This document shows positions 36,773 through 46,452 of a stretch of DNA of 64,000 bases, piece by piece. Origin of the DNA: SABY01 sp964593705 (lineage in GTDB: Bacteria > Bacteroidota > Bacteroidia > Bacteroidales > 4484-276); assembly GCA_964593705.1 (NCBI GenBank), contig CAZQIV010000021.1, forward strand, positions 1 through 64,000, read 5' to 3'. The notes beneath the pieces were generated by a model, which ran no database searches, was not told where the DNA came from, and was given only the letters and a program-made list of their open reading frames with translations. Both the position numbers and the translations under genes were made by a program. Each line of letters opens with the position of its first letter. Positions within the stretch are counted from its first letter, which is position 1.

Positions 36773-37366
36773 TTATTCTATTTCGATATCATATTTTAAA
36801 AGTAAACCACCCAGCCCTGAAGTGGAGAATTTGGCTTTTTTTATTCGGTTATTCTCCGGATCGATAATGTAATTGAAAGCACTTCGGAAGTCAGCTTTTT
36901 CAATGTTGGTGTTGTCGAAAATTGCCCCAGAAAGATCGCAGTTTTCAAAAATAGAAGCACTTAAATCGGCTTCAGTGAAATCGGTTTCGTGAAGCTGTGT
37001 ATTTTTAAATGAAGTGGTTTTAATTTTTGTTTGATAAAAAGATGAGTGATTGAGCATGCAATGGTTAAAATTAACTGAAAGGAAAAACTTGTTACAATTT
37101 TCGAATCGCAGCCCTAACATTTTACAGTTTTCAAAGCTGATATCCCGCAGGGCTGTTCCGTTCAAATTTACCATACTCAAATTACAGCCCTGAAACCGGC
37201 AATCTACAAATCGGATATTTATAAAGCTTGAATTTGAAAAATCGCAATCGATAAATTGGCAGTCTTCGTATTCACCTTTTTCAAGTTGGTTTTTGGTGAA
37301 GTTGATTTTGTTGAAGGTTTCACCTTCGAAATATTTCTCTTCCATTGTTAAATAGTGCGTGTTCAT
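36773..37366 (-). CDS. pentapeptide-repeat protein
   Basis: A 197-residue protein made mostly of A(N/D)LXX-type five-residue repeats (SFINIRFVDCRFQGCNLSMV; SIFENCDLSGAIFDNTNIEKADF), which fold as a right-handed quadrilateral beta-helix. No signal peptide or membrane segment is evident. Some family members mimic DNA to protect gyrase; most have no known role, and this one has no context that decides. Confidence 0.88.
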   Translation of the reverse strand: MNTHYLTMEEKYFEGETFNKINFTKNQLEKGEYEDCQFIDCDFSNSSFINIRFVDCRFQGCNLSMVNLNGTALRDISFENCKMLGLRFENCNKFFLSVNFNHCMLNHSSFYQTKIKTTSFKNTQLHETDFTEADLSASIFENCDLSGAIFDNTNIEKADFRSAFNYIIDPENNRIKKAKFSTSGLGGLLLKYDIEIE

Positions 37367-37379
37367 AAAGGCGTTTATT

Positions 37380-37505
37380 TCTATCCGAGGCCAAAGAGTC
37401 TCCCGCAGATTTCGCTGACCTGCCTAGCCGGCAAGGCTGGTTTGCGCTGATTTTATTTGCGAATATCAGCGTTATCTGAGGGAAACCTTACTAAAAAGAC
37501 GGACT
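37380..37505. repeat. CCCGCAGATTTCGCTGA-type dispersed repeat
   Basis: Carries TCTCCCGCAGATTTCGCTGA at the left and a looser inverse (AATATCAGCG...TGAGGGAAACC) at the right, around CCTGCCTAGCCGGCAAGGCTGG, also found in MITE-like copies A and B. Related copies: 22744-22808 and 55755-55790. Confidence 0.55.
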
Positions 37506-37519
37506 CTAAATAATCCGGG

Positions 37520-38449
37520 TTAGAGCGTTGTAATCCGCCTTAATTCTGATTTTAGTTTTTTCTTAGTTTCAGGATCGGAAGCCGAATGGCCGGAATTTAC
37601 AATGTTTAATGTGGAATTTTCCAATCCTTCATGCAAACGGAAAGCTTGCACCGGCGGGCAAATAAAATCGTACCTTCCCTGCACGATGGTAGTTTTGATG
37701 TGCTTGATTTTATCGATATTCTTCATTATAAAATCCTCGGGGATAAAACAATTGTTTGCAATAAAATGGGCTTCCAGGATGGCGAGCGATTTATGGGAAA
37801 AAGTTTTCAATGCTTCCGCCGGATCCGAAATTTTATTGATGGTGTAAAACGACATCTCATAATAAGCCCATTCGTAGGCAAACTTGTCACTGATTTCTTT
37901 GTTATCCGACAACATATTTTTCAAATAGTATTGTACCGGATTTTCATCGGGTTTAACCAGTTTGGCAAAACGTTCCCACACTTCCGGGAAAAACTCTTTA
38001 ATCCCTCCGGTAATATAATGATCGATGGCGTATTTGTTGGCCAGCCAAACACCTCTTAAGATGAGGCCCAGCACCCGCCCGGGATGATGAATGGCATAAA
38101 CGAGCGCGAGGGTGCTTCCCCACGAACCGCCAAAAACATACACTTTGTCAAAATTTAAATGATCCAATATTTTATTGATATCATCAACCAGGTCTTGTGT
38201 AGTATTGTTTTCGATGGAACCAAAAGGAATGCTTCTCGAAGCGCCCCGCTGATCGAGAAAAAGAACATTGTACCTTCGTTTATCAAAAAAGGCTTTGTCT
38301 TTATCGCCAAATCCTGCACCGGGCCCACCATGAAGAAATAAAACGGGAATACCTTTCGGATTGCCGTACAATTCGTAATACAACTTGTGATTGTCAGCTA
38401 CCTGCAGGTGACCTGACTGATAGGATTGAAGATTTTTTTCTGTTGCCAT
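37520..38449 (-). CDS. pip: proline iminopeptidase (alpha/beta hydrolase)
   Basis: Releases N-terminal proline from peptides. I start it at 38449 (MATEKNLQSYQSGHLQV), giving 309 residues; the frame stays open to 38509, adding a basic 20-residue prefix that is not family-like. The oxyanion segment HGGPGAGFGDKD, the Ser nucleophile in GGSWGSTLAL, the Asp in VQGRYDFICPP and the His in NSGHSASD are all there, as in peptidase family S33. Confidence 0.9.
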   Translation of the reverse strand: MATEKNLQSYQSGHLQVADNHKLYYELYGNPKGIPVLFLHGGPGAGFGDKDKAFFDKRRYNVLFLDQRGASRSIPFGSIENNTTQDLVDDINKILDHLNFDKVYVFGGSWGSTLALVYAIHHPGRVLGLILRGVWLANKYAIDHYITGGIKEFFPEVWERFAKLVKPDENPVQYYLKNMLSDNKEISDKFAYEWAYYEMSFYTINKISDPAEALKTFSHKSLAILEAHFIANNCFIPEDFIMKNIDKIKHIKTTIVQGRYDFICPPVQAFRLHEGLENSTLNIVNSGHSASDPETKKKLKSELRRITTL

Positions 38450-38537
38450 AATCTGATTTTGTTGGTTCGTCTTTAATTTAGCGTCAATATATCGTTTTTG
38501 TTTTTTCATTAGCGTAATTAAAATGCTGTTTCAGGAT

Positions 38538-38807
38538 TCAAATATTTCTGTCCCATTCGCTGCGTAAATTTGAAATTTGTTCGTCAATTTCCTTTTTACT
38601 CTGTTTGGTTAATTTTCCTCGTAAAGCAGATAGCTTTCTTTTTTGCTTTTTATAAAAAGTTATGTGTATTGAGCCGCTTGGTGGGCATAACATAACAGTA
38701 CTATTTTCGATGCCGCAAATAAAATCATCGAAAGAAATGTCATTTAATTCAGTTCGCCAGTGTGCAACTTTATATTCAACCTGTGGTTCATTTACTGCTG
38801 TTATCAT
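38538..38807 (-). CDS. small hypothetical overlapping the DUF4209-like gene
   Basis: An 89-residue protein I do not recognise. The N-terminal half is mixed; the C-terminal 40 residues are strongly basic and probably helical (KKQKRKLSALRGKLTKQSKK). It begins inside the 3' end of the 649-residue gene (20-base overlap), so the two are translationally coupled. This layout is typical of two-component systems such as toxin-antitoxin or effector-partner pairs, but nothing here proves one. Confidence 0.65.
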   Translation of the reverse strand: MITAVNEPQVEYKVAHWRTELNDISFDDFICGIENSTVMLCPPSGSIHITFYKKQKRKLSALRGKLTKQSKKEIDEQISNLRSEWDRNI

Positions 38808-40737
38808 TGCTTTCTCCTTTCGTTTCGATAAATTTATACTTGCTTAATTTGATAATGATGCAGAAAAGAATAACAACATTTTCAAAAGAATATTCAAAAA
38901 TATCAATTAGGCTACTAGCTACTGCATTTCTTAAGTTTAACCCAGCCTTTTCTGCCAATACATATTTAATCAATATTCTGTCTTCCTCATCGAAATTTGT
39001 TTTTTGTTCTGGTTTTAAAGGTGGTTCGTGCGCAATGTCTGCTAATAAATCATCAAGTACCTTTTCCATTACTAATTTATCAGAACCTTTCTGTCTTGTT
39101 TTAAAAGTTGCGATACCGATTTTTTCACAGAAGTAACGTAAAAGCCCCTCTATTTTTAAAGTTAAACTATCTGTTATTGTTACAAAATCATGCTGATAAT
39201 TATTGTTAGCAAAGAATTTGTCAAGTTCTTCAAAAATTCTTTTTAGCCCTGGTTTTAGCGTGTCAATAGGTTTTACTTCCACTGTCTGGCCATGATAATT
39301 CCTGACAATTACTTCATTAAACCATGTGCCTTCTAAATAAAAAATTACAAAATCATAATTTAATTTCCTGGCTTTATATGCTTCGATAAAAAACCGATGC
39401 ATCGTTTGGGTGCCAATTTGAAAACTAAATGAATAGGTACTCCAAAAATTGTATTTTTCTTTTTCTTCGTCTGTGTAGAATACATCAACAGTATTCCCAA
39501 ATTTGTCCATTATTAAAGTTGGGAGTACTGAAAGCAAAACTGTTTGTTTGCTTAGCTCAACAGAGCGGTCTTTTATATTTTGAATTGAATTGTACCATGG
39601 AGATGTAATAAAATGATAAAGTATTCCTCTTTCATCATTATCAGCAACAGCTTTTATAATACGTTCATTCATAGAGTCTATGTGATCCTTTGGTAACTCC
39701 TGCCTTATTTCTGACAAACGAAACTTACCTCTTAATTCAGTATAATATTTCTCTAGTCTATTAATTTCTTCAGGTAGTTTTAGTTGTTGGTAAATACGAA
39801 GTGCATTTTCTGAAAAACTTACGCATGCAAGATTAGATTTGCTTTCTGTATCAGTTGCTAGCTTTTCATACAATTTTGCTTTGTAATTCAATAAACCAGA
39901 GACCGGTTTATTTCTTTTTTGCTCAATTGTGATATTCCGGTCAACTGCGTACAGTGCACCCCAAACATAAGTTTTTTCAAGTTCTTTTGCTCCTTCAAGA
40001 TTTTTATCAAGAACCTTCTGGAAGTCAATTAATTTATTTGATAAACCAAAATTGTTAGAAAACAAACCTGAAAGGTCAAGTAATATGCGCAATGTGCCAT
40101 CTTTTGTTATATCCCAATCCTGATGAATTTTGAAGATGTATTGTACCAGATTAGTAAGTTCAGGTTCAAGATTTGATTTTTCTGCAATTCCAAATGCCAT
40201 TTGTATCGAATGAAAGAAATGCAGAACATAATGATTTTTTTCGCCCCCTCTATCTGCTTTTCTATGATACTCTTTGCTGAGATGAAAGAGTTCATTACAA
40301 AGCTGTCTTTTAAAATCATAATGCCTTGATGTAACTGTTTTCTCCCCAAAATAAACCATTAAACCATATTCTGTTTTTGCAAAAAGATTTTTACACTCAT
40401 TATAACGTTTTTCAAAGTATTCAAAATCCTGTTGAGTGTATTTTGTTACATCAGGCCAATAAAGTGGAATTTGGCTTCCATCTTCCAGGGTTTGAGTGCC
40501 ACTCATTTGCCAACTTAATCCATTAATAACTCCTTTTTCGTTATCGGGTTTCTTATTAAAAGATTTTTGCACTGAAAAAACCTGTCTGTCAAGGTCGGCA
40601 ATTGCAACAATATCCTGTTTACCTTCATCATGAAGTTGTGTGCATACCTGCTGTAATTCCGAATTTATAGTATGCACATCTTTACAATCGTAAGAACTCT
40701 CATCTATCTTTTTTAAATATTTTTCCAGTACATTCAT
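38788..40737 (-). CDS. large DUF4209-like protein with altered RNxxxHG motif
   Basis: A 649-residue soluble, largely helical protein without signal peptide. The C-terminal 130 residues (from about 520) resemble DUF4209. The family hallmark, as I recall it, is RNxxxHG, which looks like a HEPN-type RNase motif. Here it reads R603-N-A-V-A-S608-S609, so the His and Gly are both replaced. The DNA (GCTAGTAGCCTA) would need two changes in the Ser608 codon to give His, so one sequencing error cannot explain it. The N-terminal 500 residues match nothing I know. The partner gene at 38538 overlaps its end. Function unknown; a defence or stress RNase-like or sensor role is inference. Confidence 0.65.
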   Translation of the reverse strand: MNVLEKYLKKIDESSYDCKDVHTINSELQQVCTQLHDEGKQDIVAIADLDRQVFSVQKSFNKKPDNEKGVINGLSWQMSGTQTLEDGSQIPLYWPDVTKYTQQDFEYFEKRYNECKNLFAKTEYGLMVYFGEKTVTSRHYDFKRQLCNELFHLSKEYHRKADRGGEKNHYVLHFFHSIQMAFGIAEKSNLEPELTNLVQYIFKIHQDWDITKDGTLRILLDLSGLFSNNFGLSNKLIDFQKVLDKNLEGAKELEKTYVWGALYAVDRNITIEQKRNKPVSGLLNYKAKLYEKLATDTESKSNLACVSFSENALRIYQQLKLPEEINRLEKYYTELRGKFRLSEIRQELPKDHIDSMNERIIKAVADNDERGILYHFITSPWYNSIQNIKDRSVELSKQTVLLSVLPTLIMDKFGNTVDVFYTDEEKEKYNFWSTYSFSFQIGTQTMHRFFIEAYKARKLNYDFVIFYLEGTWFNEVIVRNYHGQTVEVKPIDTLKPGLKRIFEELDKFFANNNYQHDFVTITDSLTLKIEGLLRYFCEKIGIATFKTRQKGSDKLVMEKVLDDLLADIAHEPPLKPEQKTNFDEEDRILIKYVLAEKAGLNLRNAVASSLIDIFEYSFENVVILFCIIIKLSKYKFIETKGESNDNSSK

Positions 40738-41150
40738 TCTTCGTTCATAGTTTTCTTCGAATATATGATATAATAATTAATGCAGTATTTCTTCAAAATT
40801 ACTTTCTTTTTTGAAAATAGTTGGTTTTATTTTAATCCTCCCAAAAGGTTCACTTTTTAATTTACTAACATTGTTTCAGTTTTACACCTGGCGGTAACAA
40901 CTGATAGAGCCTGTAAATTTTATTTTTTTATCCACATTATCCGAAGCGGAAGCCAATGATTCAACGGCATCTGTTTGGTAGTTTTCGTGCAACCTTGTTT
41001 ACTTGGGTAAGTAAAATTGAATTTGTGTTTGTAGAATTTTACCGACATTTTTTACAGGAGCAATTTGTTGTAAAATAAACCGTGTTCTTAGAAGTGAATA
41101 ATGATACCTATAATAAATTCAAACCAAATATTGCTCTGGAATTGCTGCTT
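40738..41150. other. intergenic region with a possible gene remnant
   Basis: On the minus strand an open stretch at about 40882-41005 encodes protein-like sequence (ENYQTDAVESLASASDNVDK) ending in a TAA, but it has no start codon and a stop lies directly upstream. It may be the tail of a lost gene. Otherwise AT-rich with nothing recognised. Confidence 0.35.
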
Positions 41151-42116
41151 TTATTGATTGGATGTTTTTTTATGGAAAATAAGCTTGTTATCCATTGCTC
41201 CATAAAAATCAGGGAGTTCAGCAATTATCTCGCAGCCTGTTTTTAGATAGAACTGCCGCGTGGGCTCGTAAATGGCTCGTGATGAAGTTTCGATCCAGAT
41301 ATTCTTGCCCGACTTATGGGCAATATCATCAACAGCCATCACCATTAGTGTTTTACCAAGTCCCTTGCCGCGTTGTGAATCGTGAACGGCAATCCAGTAA
41401 AGGTCGTAACTATCGGCAGTTCCCGGAATTTTACCATAGCAGGTAAAGCCAACAGGCCGATCTTCAAATTCCGCTATATTAAAAATGTAAGCGCTTTTTT
41501 CCGGGTCTTTATTGAGGTTTTCGAGTGCAAGCTCTTCGGCAAGTACGCTCACATTAAATTCGAATCCCGAAATAAATTCTTCAATAAAATACTGTGAAGA
41601 TGGTAACTGAGTTATTTTATTGATTTTTTCCTTGTCGGAAAAACAAAAAACAGAATCAGCATCAATGCCAACGGAGGCTTCTTCCCAAATAGGTTTTACG
41701 ATGTAGGTTTTGTCAGGATTTAAAAGATCAACTTCATCAATCGAAAAATAATCTGCCGTAGGCAAATCATACAAGCTCATCATATTTTTTGCCAACACTT
41801 TATTGGTAGAAATAAATAATGCATCCAGTGGAATCCCGGTGTAAGGTATTTTGAGCGAATTCAATACAGCAGGTGCAAAATAAATCAATTCGCCCTTTCC
41901 CCAAGTGGATTCAACAATGTTGAAAACTATATCAGGCTTGGCGGCTTTTACTTTTTCGATGTCACTTTTAAGGTCATCTCCAACTGTTAAACATTCAACG
42001 CTAAAGCCCAGTTTTTTGCAGGATGTTGCAACCAGATCGCGTTGCTCAAGTACATCTACCTCATCGGCAGTATTGTTAACAATCTGATTGTGGAGTATTA
42101 CAACTTTTTTCTTCAT
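41151..42116 (-). pseudogene. hybrid ORF: ATP-grasp (D-Ala-D-Ala ligase-like) N-terminus joined to GNAT C-terminus
   Basis: 321 codons. Residues 1 to about 190 are the first two-thirds of a D-Ala-D-Ala-ligase-like ATP-grasp enzyme (VVILHNQIVNN; VFNIVESTWGKGELIYFAPAVL; YIVKPIWEEASVGI; YFIEEFISGFEFNVSVL). Then, with no linker, the sequence becomes the latter two-thirds of a GNAT acetyltransferase (acetyl-CoA loop HDSQRGKGLGKTLM, then RQFYLKTGCEI). The ATP-grasp part lacks its C-terminal catalytic/Mg-binding end (the E-x-N region) and the GNAT lacks its first strands. An in-frame deletion between two neighbouring genes is the simplest reading. It overlaps the preceding hybrid by 4 bases. Confidence 0.7.
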
Positions 42117-42659
42117 CTCGCTTGTATTCTTTGGATGGCTGATTTTAGTATTTCATCAATAATTTCCTGGTAAGAAATTCCATTGAGCCCACACAAAATG
42201 GGTAAGTCGGAAGTTACGGGGTTTAATCCGGCCAATGGGTTAACCTCAATAAAATTCATTTCAGCGTTCCGGTCAATTTTTACATCAACCTTGCCGCCAT
42301 CAAGGCAGTTGAGTGCCCTCCACGAATCCAATACTACCTTTTTGCAAGCATCGAGCATTTCGCCGGACACGGCAAAATATTCAACTACTTCTTCATAGTT
42401 CTCCTTTAGCTTTTTGAAATTGGTGAAACTGGTTTGGATTTGCCATCGCCAGCTATTCCATTGTCTGTCGGTGGCTTTAGGAAAATTTTTTAATCTGAAA
42501 TTTTGAACTCCAGGGCTGATGGTGTTAAAGTCAGAGTGGGGGATTTCGATTTTTCCAAATGGCTTTTCATCCACTGTCGAAGTTGAAAAAAACCGCTTCT
42601 ATCGATGAAAGATCCTCGTCTAACGGAGGCTCAAAATCTTGTGAAACATGGTTATTCAT
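42113..42659 (-). pseudogene. hybrid, frameshifted ORF: KamA-like N-terminus joined to ATP-grasp C-terminus
   Basis: A frame starting at ATG 42659 (MNNHVSQDFEPPLDEDLSSI) stops after 30 codons. Removing one base from the seven-base homopolymer at 42586-42592 joins it to the next frame, which continues to 42113. The joined N-terminal 80 residues, with DRQWNSWRWQI, look like the start of a KamA-family radical SAM aminomutase but stop before any CxxxCxxC. The rest is the C-terminal end of a D-Ala-D-Ala-ligase-like ATP-grasp protein (DGGKVDVKIDRN, MNFIEVNPLAGLNPV). As annotated from a GTG at 42574 it would be 153 residues. I read it as two genes fused by an internal deletion plus a frameshift. Confidence 0.6.
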
Positions 42660-42891
42660 GGTGTTCTTTTTTTTTAAAATTATTCGGCAATAAGTAATTC
42701 AATAATTAAATGAAAGGTAAAAAATTTTCAATACGTAAATTATTGAAATTGTATAACTTATAAAATATTATTTAATAATTTTATGTTGAGGTAAGTTCAA
42801 AAACATCATGTTTTTTATTATAAAGTGTTTGTGATTTTCCCCAGTGAAACCTTTATGAAAATTTTCATTGAATTTCAGGTAAGAAATGAGT

Positions 42892-43440
42892 TTAAATTTC
42901 TGATGGAAGATTGAAGATATGATCCAAATGATTTGAGGTTTTATGTAAGCGGTTTAGATACCGATTAATTTTATCCTGATAATCAAGCATGTAATCGGTG
43001 TGTAATTTTTTAGTTACCAGGGTAATCAGGCGTTTTAATATCTGACCAACTTTTGAGTCGAACCCTGTAAAGCAAGTAGCGAAAAAGTCAGTAGGCTGGC
43101 TAAATGCCTCATCGAGAACAAATACCAAAAGATCAGCTTCCATTAATTTATTTTTCGAAACTTTGGTAAATTCATTAGTACGCTTAATGCAGGCTGAGAG
43201 CATATTTGTCGTTTTTAATTGTTCGGAGTACCCTTTGTAGCCTTTGATGAAAAGCATATCTATATCTGCCAGTGCATCTTCAAACAATTCTTGTTCACCT
43301 GATTCCTTATCGAGATAATTAACGTAGAGGAAATCGAACGCGGATTTTTCTTTGGAAGCAATTTTTAAAACAAAATCGCGCAAGTCGCCAGGAGGAAGTG
43401 ACTTTATTTGGTCTTTAATTTCTTTGCTTAGTCTGGGCAT
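42892..43440 (-). CDS. hypothetical helical protein
   Basis: A 182-residue soluble protein I do not recognise. The start MPRLSKEIKDQIKSLPPGDLRDFVLKIA, predicted all-helical content and absence of signal or membrane segments suggest a cytoplasmic, possibly regulatory protein. It stands alone between the decayed locus and ctaB. Confidence 0.6.
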   Translation of the reverse strand: MPRLSKEIKDQIKSLPPGDLRDFVLKIASKEKSAFDFLYVNYLDKESGEQELFEDALADIDMLFIKGYKGYSEQLKTTNMLSACIKRTNEFTKVSKNKLMEADLLVFVLDEAFSQPTDFFATCFTGFDSKVGQILKRLITLVTKKLHTDYMLDYQDKINRYLNRLHKTSNHLDHIFNLPSEI

Positions 43441-43605
43441 ATCTATCTAGTGTTGGTCAATAAACTATCATTTAGAAAAATATAAGATTTCAGATTAGCG
43501 ATTTTAGATTTAAGATGTTGGTGATACTCAATAAAATCTCAAATCTCCGTTCGTTAATCATCAATCATAAATCAAAAAATCGTCGACTTTATGGATACGA
43601 AATAA

Positions 43606-44499
43606 CTATAATAAACTGTCGATAGAAAAAAGCAGGAGCACAAGCATAAGGAAAAGGTTGATTTGCATGAATGCTTTGCGGAGGTTGAATTGTTGTTTTC
43701 GCATCAGGATAAAAAAGCTATATACAATCCAAATTGATGAAACCAAAAGCACAGCAATGATAACACCTGAGCTGATTACCCCCGCAACGGGAATGATCAT
43801 TACCGAAAATGCTGTGGCCAATACCCAAACAAAAATGAGTTTCTTTAACTGGGCTTCCGAAAAATAACTTGTAAGCGATGAAAATCCTGCTACTTCATAT
43901 TCGGGGCCGAACTTGAGCAGGAGTAAAATAAAATGAGGTACCTGCCAGATAAATAGTAACATGGAAATAAGAATTATCGCGGTGTCAAAAACATAGCCTC
44001 CTGCGGCAGTCCAGCCAATCATAGGAGGGAAAGCGCCCACAAAAGCTCCGGCAAGCACTGCATAAACGGTCTTGCGTTTCATGGGGGTGTAAATGCCGTT
44101 GTACCAAAGTAGCGTAAGCAATCCCAGGAAACAAGTAGTGAGGTTATTTCCAAACAATAATATTAGAGCACCTGTCAAGGAAATTATAATAGAAAAAATA
44201 AGCGTATTTGTGGATGAAAACCTGCCACTGGGGATAGGGCGGTTTTGTGTTCGTTTCATTTTTGCATCGAGATGATATTCCTGATACTGGTTAAGTGCTG
44301 CACTTCCTCCGGCAAGTAAGAAAACGCCAATTGTAGAAATGAGTGCTCCCATATCAAACTGACCCTTAAAAACCAAATATCCGGTTAGCGAGCTAACAGA
44401 AACCGCAAAAGGTATTTTAATTTTGCTCAGTTCGGCAAATAAGCCCACCGAAGATTTTATATTTTTTAGCATGTTGAATACTTGTGTTTTATGGTTCAT
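43606..44499 (-). CDS. ctaB: protoheme IX farnesyltransferase (heme O synthase)
   Basis: Adds a farnesyl group to heme b on the way to heme a. A 297-residue UbiA-family membrane protein with about eight to nine helices. The prenyl-diphosphate motif is NQYQEYHLDAKMKRTQNRPIPSG, and the second conserved region is YTPMKRKTVYAVLAGAFVGAFPPMIGW. A start at 44472 (MLKNIKSS) is also possible. It lies about 700 bases beyond the oxidase genes and completes that set. Confidence 0.93.
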   Translation of the reverse strand: MNHKTQVFNMLKNIKSSVGLFAELSKIKIPFAVSVSSLTGYLVFKGQFDMGALISTIGVFLLAGGSAALNQYQEYHLDAKMKRTQNRPIPSGRFSSTNTLIFSIIISLTGALILLFGNNLTTCFLGLLTLLWYNGIYTPMKRKTVYAVLAGAFVGAFPPMIGWTAAGGYVFDTAIILISMLLFIWQVPHFILLLLKFGPEYEVAGFSSLTSYFSEAQLKKLIFVWVLATAFSVMIIPVAGVISSGVIIAVLLVSSIWIVYSFFILMRKQQFNLRKAFMQINLFLMLVLLLFSIDSLL

Positions 44500-45212
44500 C
44501 TACTATTTTAGTGGAAAGAACCTTTTATTATCAAATTTCATTATCACCAAAATTTCTAATTCAAAATTAATCAAACCGTATTAATAAAAACCAACCTTAG
44601 GGTAGGTTTTTTAGGAAATCACCCTACCCTGCCTCGTCCGGCAAGGCGGGCTTATTAATCCTTCAATTACATCTTCAATAAGGTTCAGAACCTTTGGTGA
44701 TTTTCAATCTACTTAGGTGGAAAAATAAAGAATAAGGTTTTATTTATTTATCCAAAACAATCAATTATCTATAATCTGAACTTATGTACAAATTAAAATC
44801 GCCATACACTATTTATTGTGATCTCGTTCTGTACCCACACAATTTGCAGTAGTGGCTGTTTTTTAAAGTTCTCAGTAACCAGTCTTCAGCTTTTAACCTC
44901 CATCACTCTCCTGCAAAAGCGGGATTTCCCCGAAGGGTCGGGGCAGGCTCCCGATGGGTCGGGACAAGTTGCTTCGCTCAACATCACTCCGCCTCTCCAT
45001 TACTCCGCCTCTCCATCACTCCATCACTCCATCACTCTCCCGCAAAAGCGGGATTTCGCTTCGCTCAACATCACTCCAACTTCTAAACTCTCACTGCCGG
45101 GCTTTGCCCGTGCATCCTCGAAAAATTACGAAAATTGAAAATTTTCTATTTTTCGGGACTCTAACTTCTAACCTCTCCCCTCTATCCTCTATCCTCTAAC
45201 TTCTCCCCTCAG
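44500..45212. repeat. intergenic region with CATCACTC tandem and TCCCG palindromes
   Basis: No gene in 713 bases. It holds a short CCATCACT tandem (45013-45037), palindromes TCCCGATGGGTCGGGA (44949-44964), CCCCGAAGGGTCGGGG (44928-44943) and TCCCGCAAAAGCGGGA (45038-45053), and CTTCGCTCAACATCACTCC direct repeats. Short ORFs across it are low-complexity and not genes. Confidence 0.65.
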
Positions 45213-46133
45213 CTATTCCAGCGTTTTAATGTACTCGATAATATGCTCTATCTCCTTTTCAGAAATCATATTTTTATAAGAGGGCATTAAGCCCGGATTG
45301 AAACCAACAACAACTTTGTCATTGGGGTCAAAAATTGATTGGTGGATATAATCAGCATCAACCGTGGTAGTTTGTTCTTTCCCATCTACCATCACCTTAT
45401 GTTCTTTCCCCCAGATGCCTTTGAAGCTATTGCCCACAAGTTTGGTTCCATCGGTTGAGTGGCAGGCAACGCAACCATTCATTTTTATTACATTGAATCC
45501 TTCGGCTACCTTGTCTAAATCGCTTTCGCCTTCGGGTGTTTTCATCCATTCGGCCCATTCATCATCACCAACAACTTCAACGGTTGTAAGCATGTAGGCA
45601 TGGCGCAGTCCACAATATTCGGCACACATCAAATCGAAAGAGCCAAATTGCTGGGCTGTGAACCACATGTAATTATTTCTTCCGGGAATTACATCTTCCT
45701 TAATTCGGAATGCGGGTACATACAAAGCGTGGTTTACATCAACAGATATCAGGTCGAGCTTTACGGGTTTGTCTTTGGGAACAATAAGTTTATCACTTTT
45801 TTTACCATTTTCATATTCAAAAGTCCAACTCCACATGCGGGCAATAGCTTTTACCGAAATGGCATCATCAGGAACATCGCGCATTGGAGCGAAGCCTGCC
45901 CAGCCATAATAAAACATTACCAATACGAGTACTGTTGGAATAATAGTCCAGATTAATTCCAGTTTGTTGTTGCCGGTTATGGATGTATCCGCTTTTGGGT
46001 TTTTCGATTTTCGATACCTAATCACAAAATAAACCATGACCACAGTAATCCCGATAAGAAAAAATGTTGATATTCCAATGATCACATAAAAAGCAAGATC
46101 AACGCCTTCGGCAAAGTTTGAAGCTCCACTCAT
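45213..46133 (-). CDS. ctaC: cytochrome c oxidase subunit II with fused cytochrome c domain (caa3 type)
   Basis: The protein has 306 residues. Two N-terminal membrane helices (about 12-38 and 60-80) are followed by the CuA cupredoxin domain with ligands in CAEYCGLRHAYM, and a C-terminal cytochrome c domain with heme motif CVACH and Met in GLMPSYKNM. It accepts electrons for the oxygen-reducing oxidase. It is the last gene of the sco-ctaD-ctaE-ctaF-ctaC order and itself looks intact. Confidence 0.93.
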   Translation of the reverse strand: MSGASNFAEGVDLAFYVIIGISTFFLIGITVVMVYFVIRYRKSKNPKADTSITGNNKLELIWTIIPTVLVLVMFYYGWAGFAPMRDVPDDAISVKAIARMWSWTFEYENGKKSDKLIVPKDKPVKLDLISVDVNHALYVPAFRIKEDVIPGRNNYMWFTAQQFGSFDLMCAEYCGLRHAYMLTTVEVVGDDEWAEWMKTPEGESDLDKVAEGFNVIKMNGCVACHSTDGTKLVGNSFKGIWGKEHKVMVDGKEQTTTVDADYIHQSIFDPNDKVVVGFNPGLMPSYKNMISEKEIEHIIEYIKTLE

Positions 46134-46151
46134 TTTTTATTTCCTCCAATA

Positions 46152-46439
46152 TTAAAGGTAAAAGTAATCGGTAAATAAGATAAACAATACCGCGAAAAAC
46201 AATAAACCAACGCCAATAACAATGGCCTGCAAAAATTTGTTTTCAAATTTAAGATGCATAAAATAGGTAGCTACGAGGTACGATTTTATTGTAGCCACTA
46301 CAAGCGCAATTACTACGGTAAGTGTCTGAAAATCGAATTGTGCAATTTCGATAGTAATAAATGTAAAGATCAATAAGTCGATCCAGATCAAGATGTTGAA
46401 CTTATAGTCAACAATATGGGTGCTGTGGTCTTCTGACAT
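46152..46439 (-). CDS. ctaF: cytochrome c oxidase subunit IV
   Basis: A 95-residue protein with three membrane helices, of the small prokaryotic COX4 type (WIDLLIFTFITIEIAQFDFQ; YFMHLKFENKFLQAIVIG). It lies between ctaE (13-base gap) and ctaC (18-base gap), as expected in a caa3 operon. Confidence 0.85.
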   Translation of the reverse strand: MSEDHSTHIVDYKFNILIWIDLLIFTFITIEIAQFDFQTLTVVIALVVATIKSYLVATYFMHLKFENKFLQAIVIGVGLLFFAVLFILFTDYFYL

Positions 46440-46452
46440 AAGTATAGTTTTT

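Noticed and set aside
38788..38807. The altered RNxxxHG motif explained by a single sequencing error
   Set aside because: Two base changes in one codon would be required to turn Ser608 into His, and the frame is intact on both sides.
44818..45199. Overlapping open frames with SITPPLHHSITP-type repeats
   Set aside because: Low-complexity translation of a CATCACTC tandem and palindromes, no family signal.
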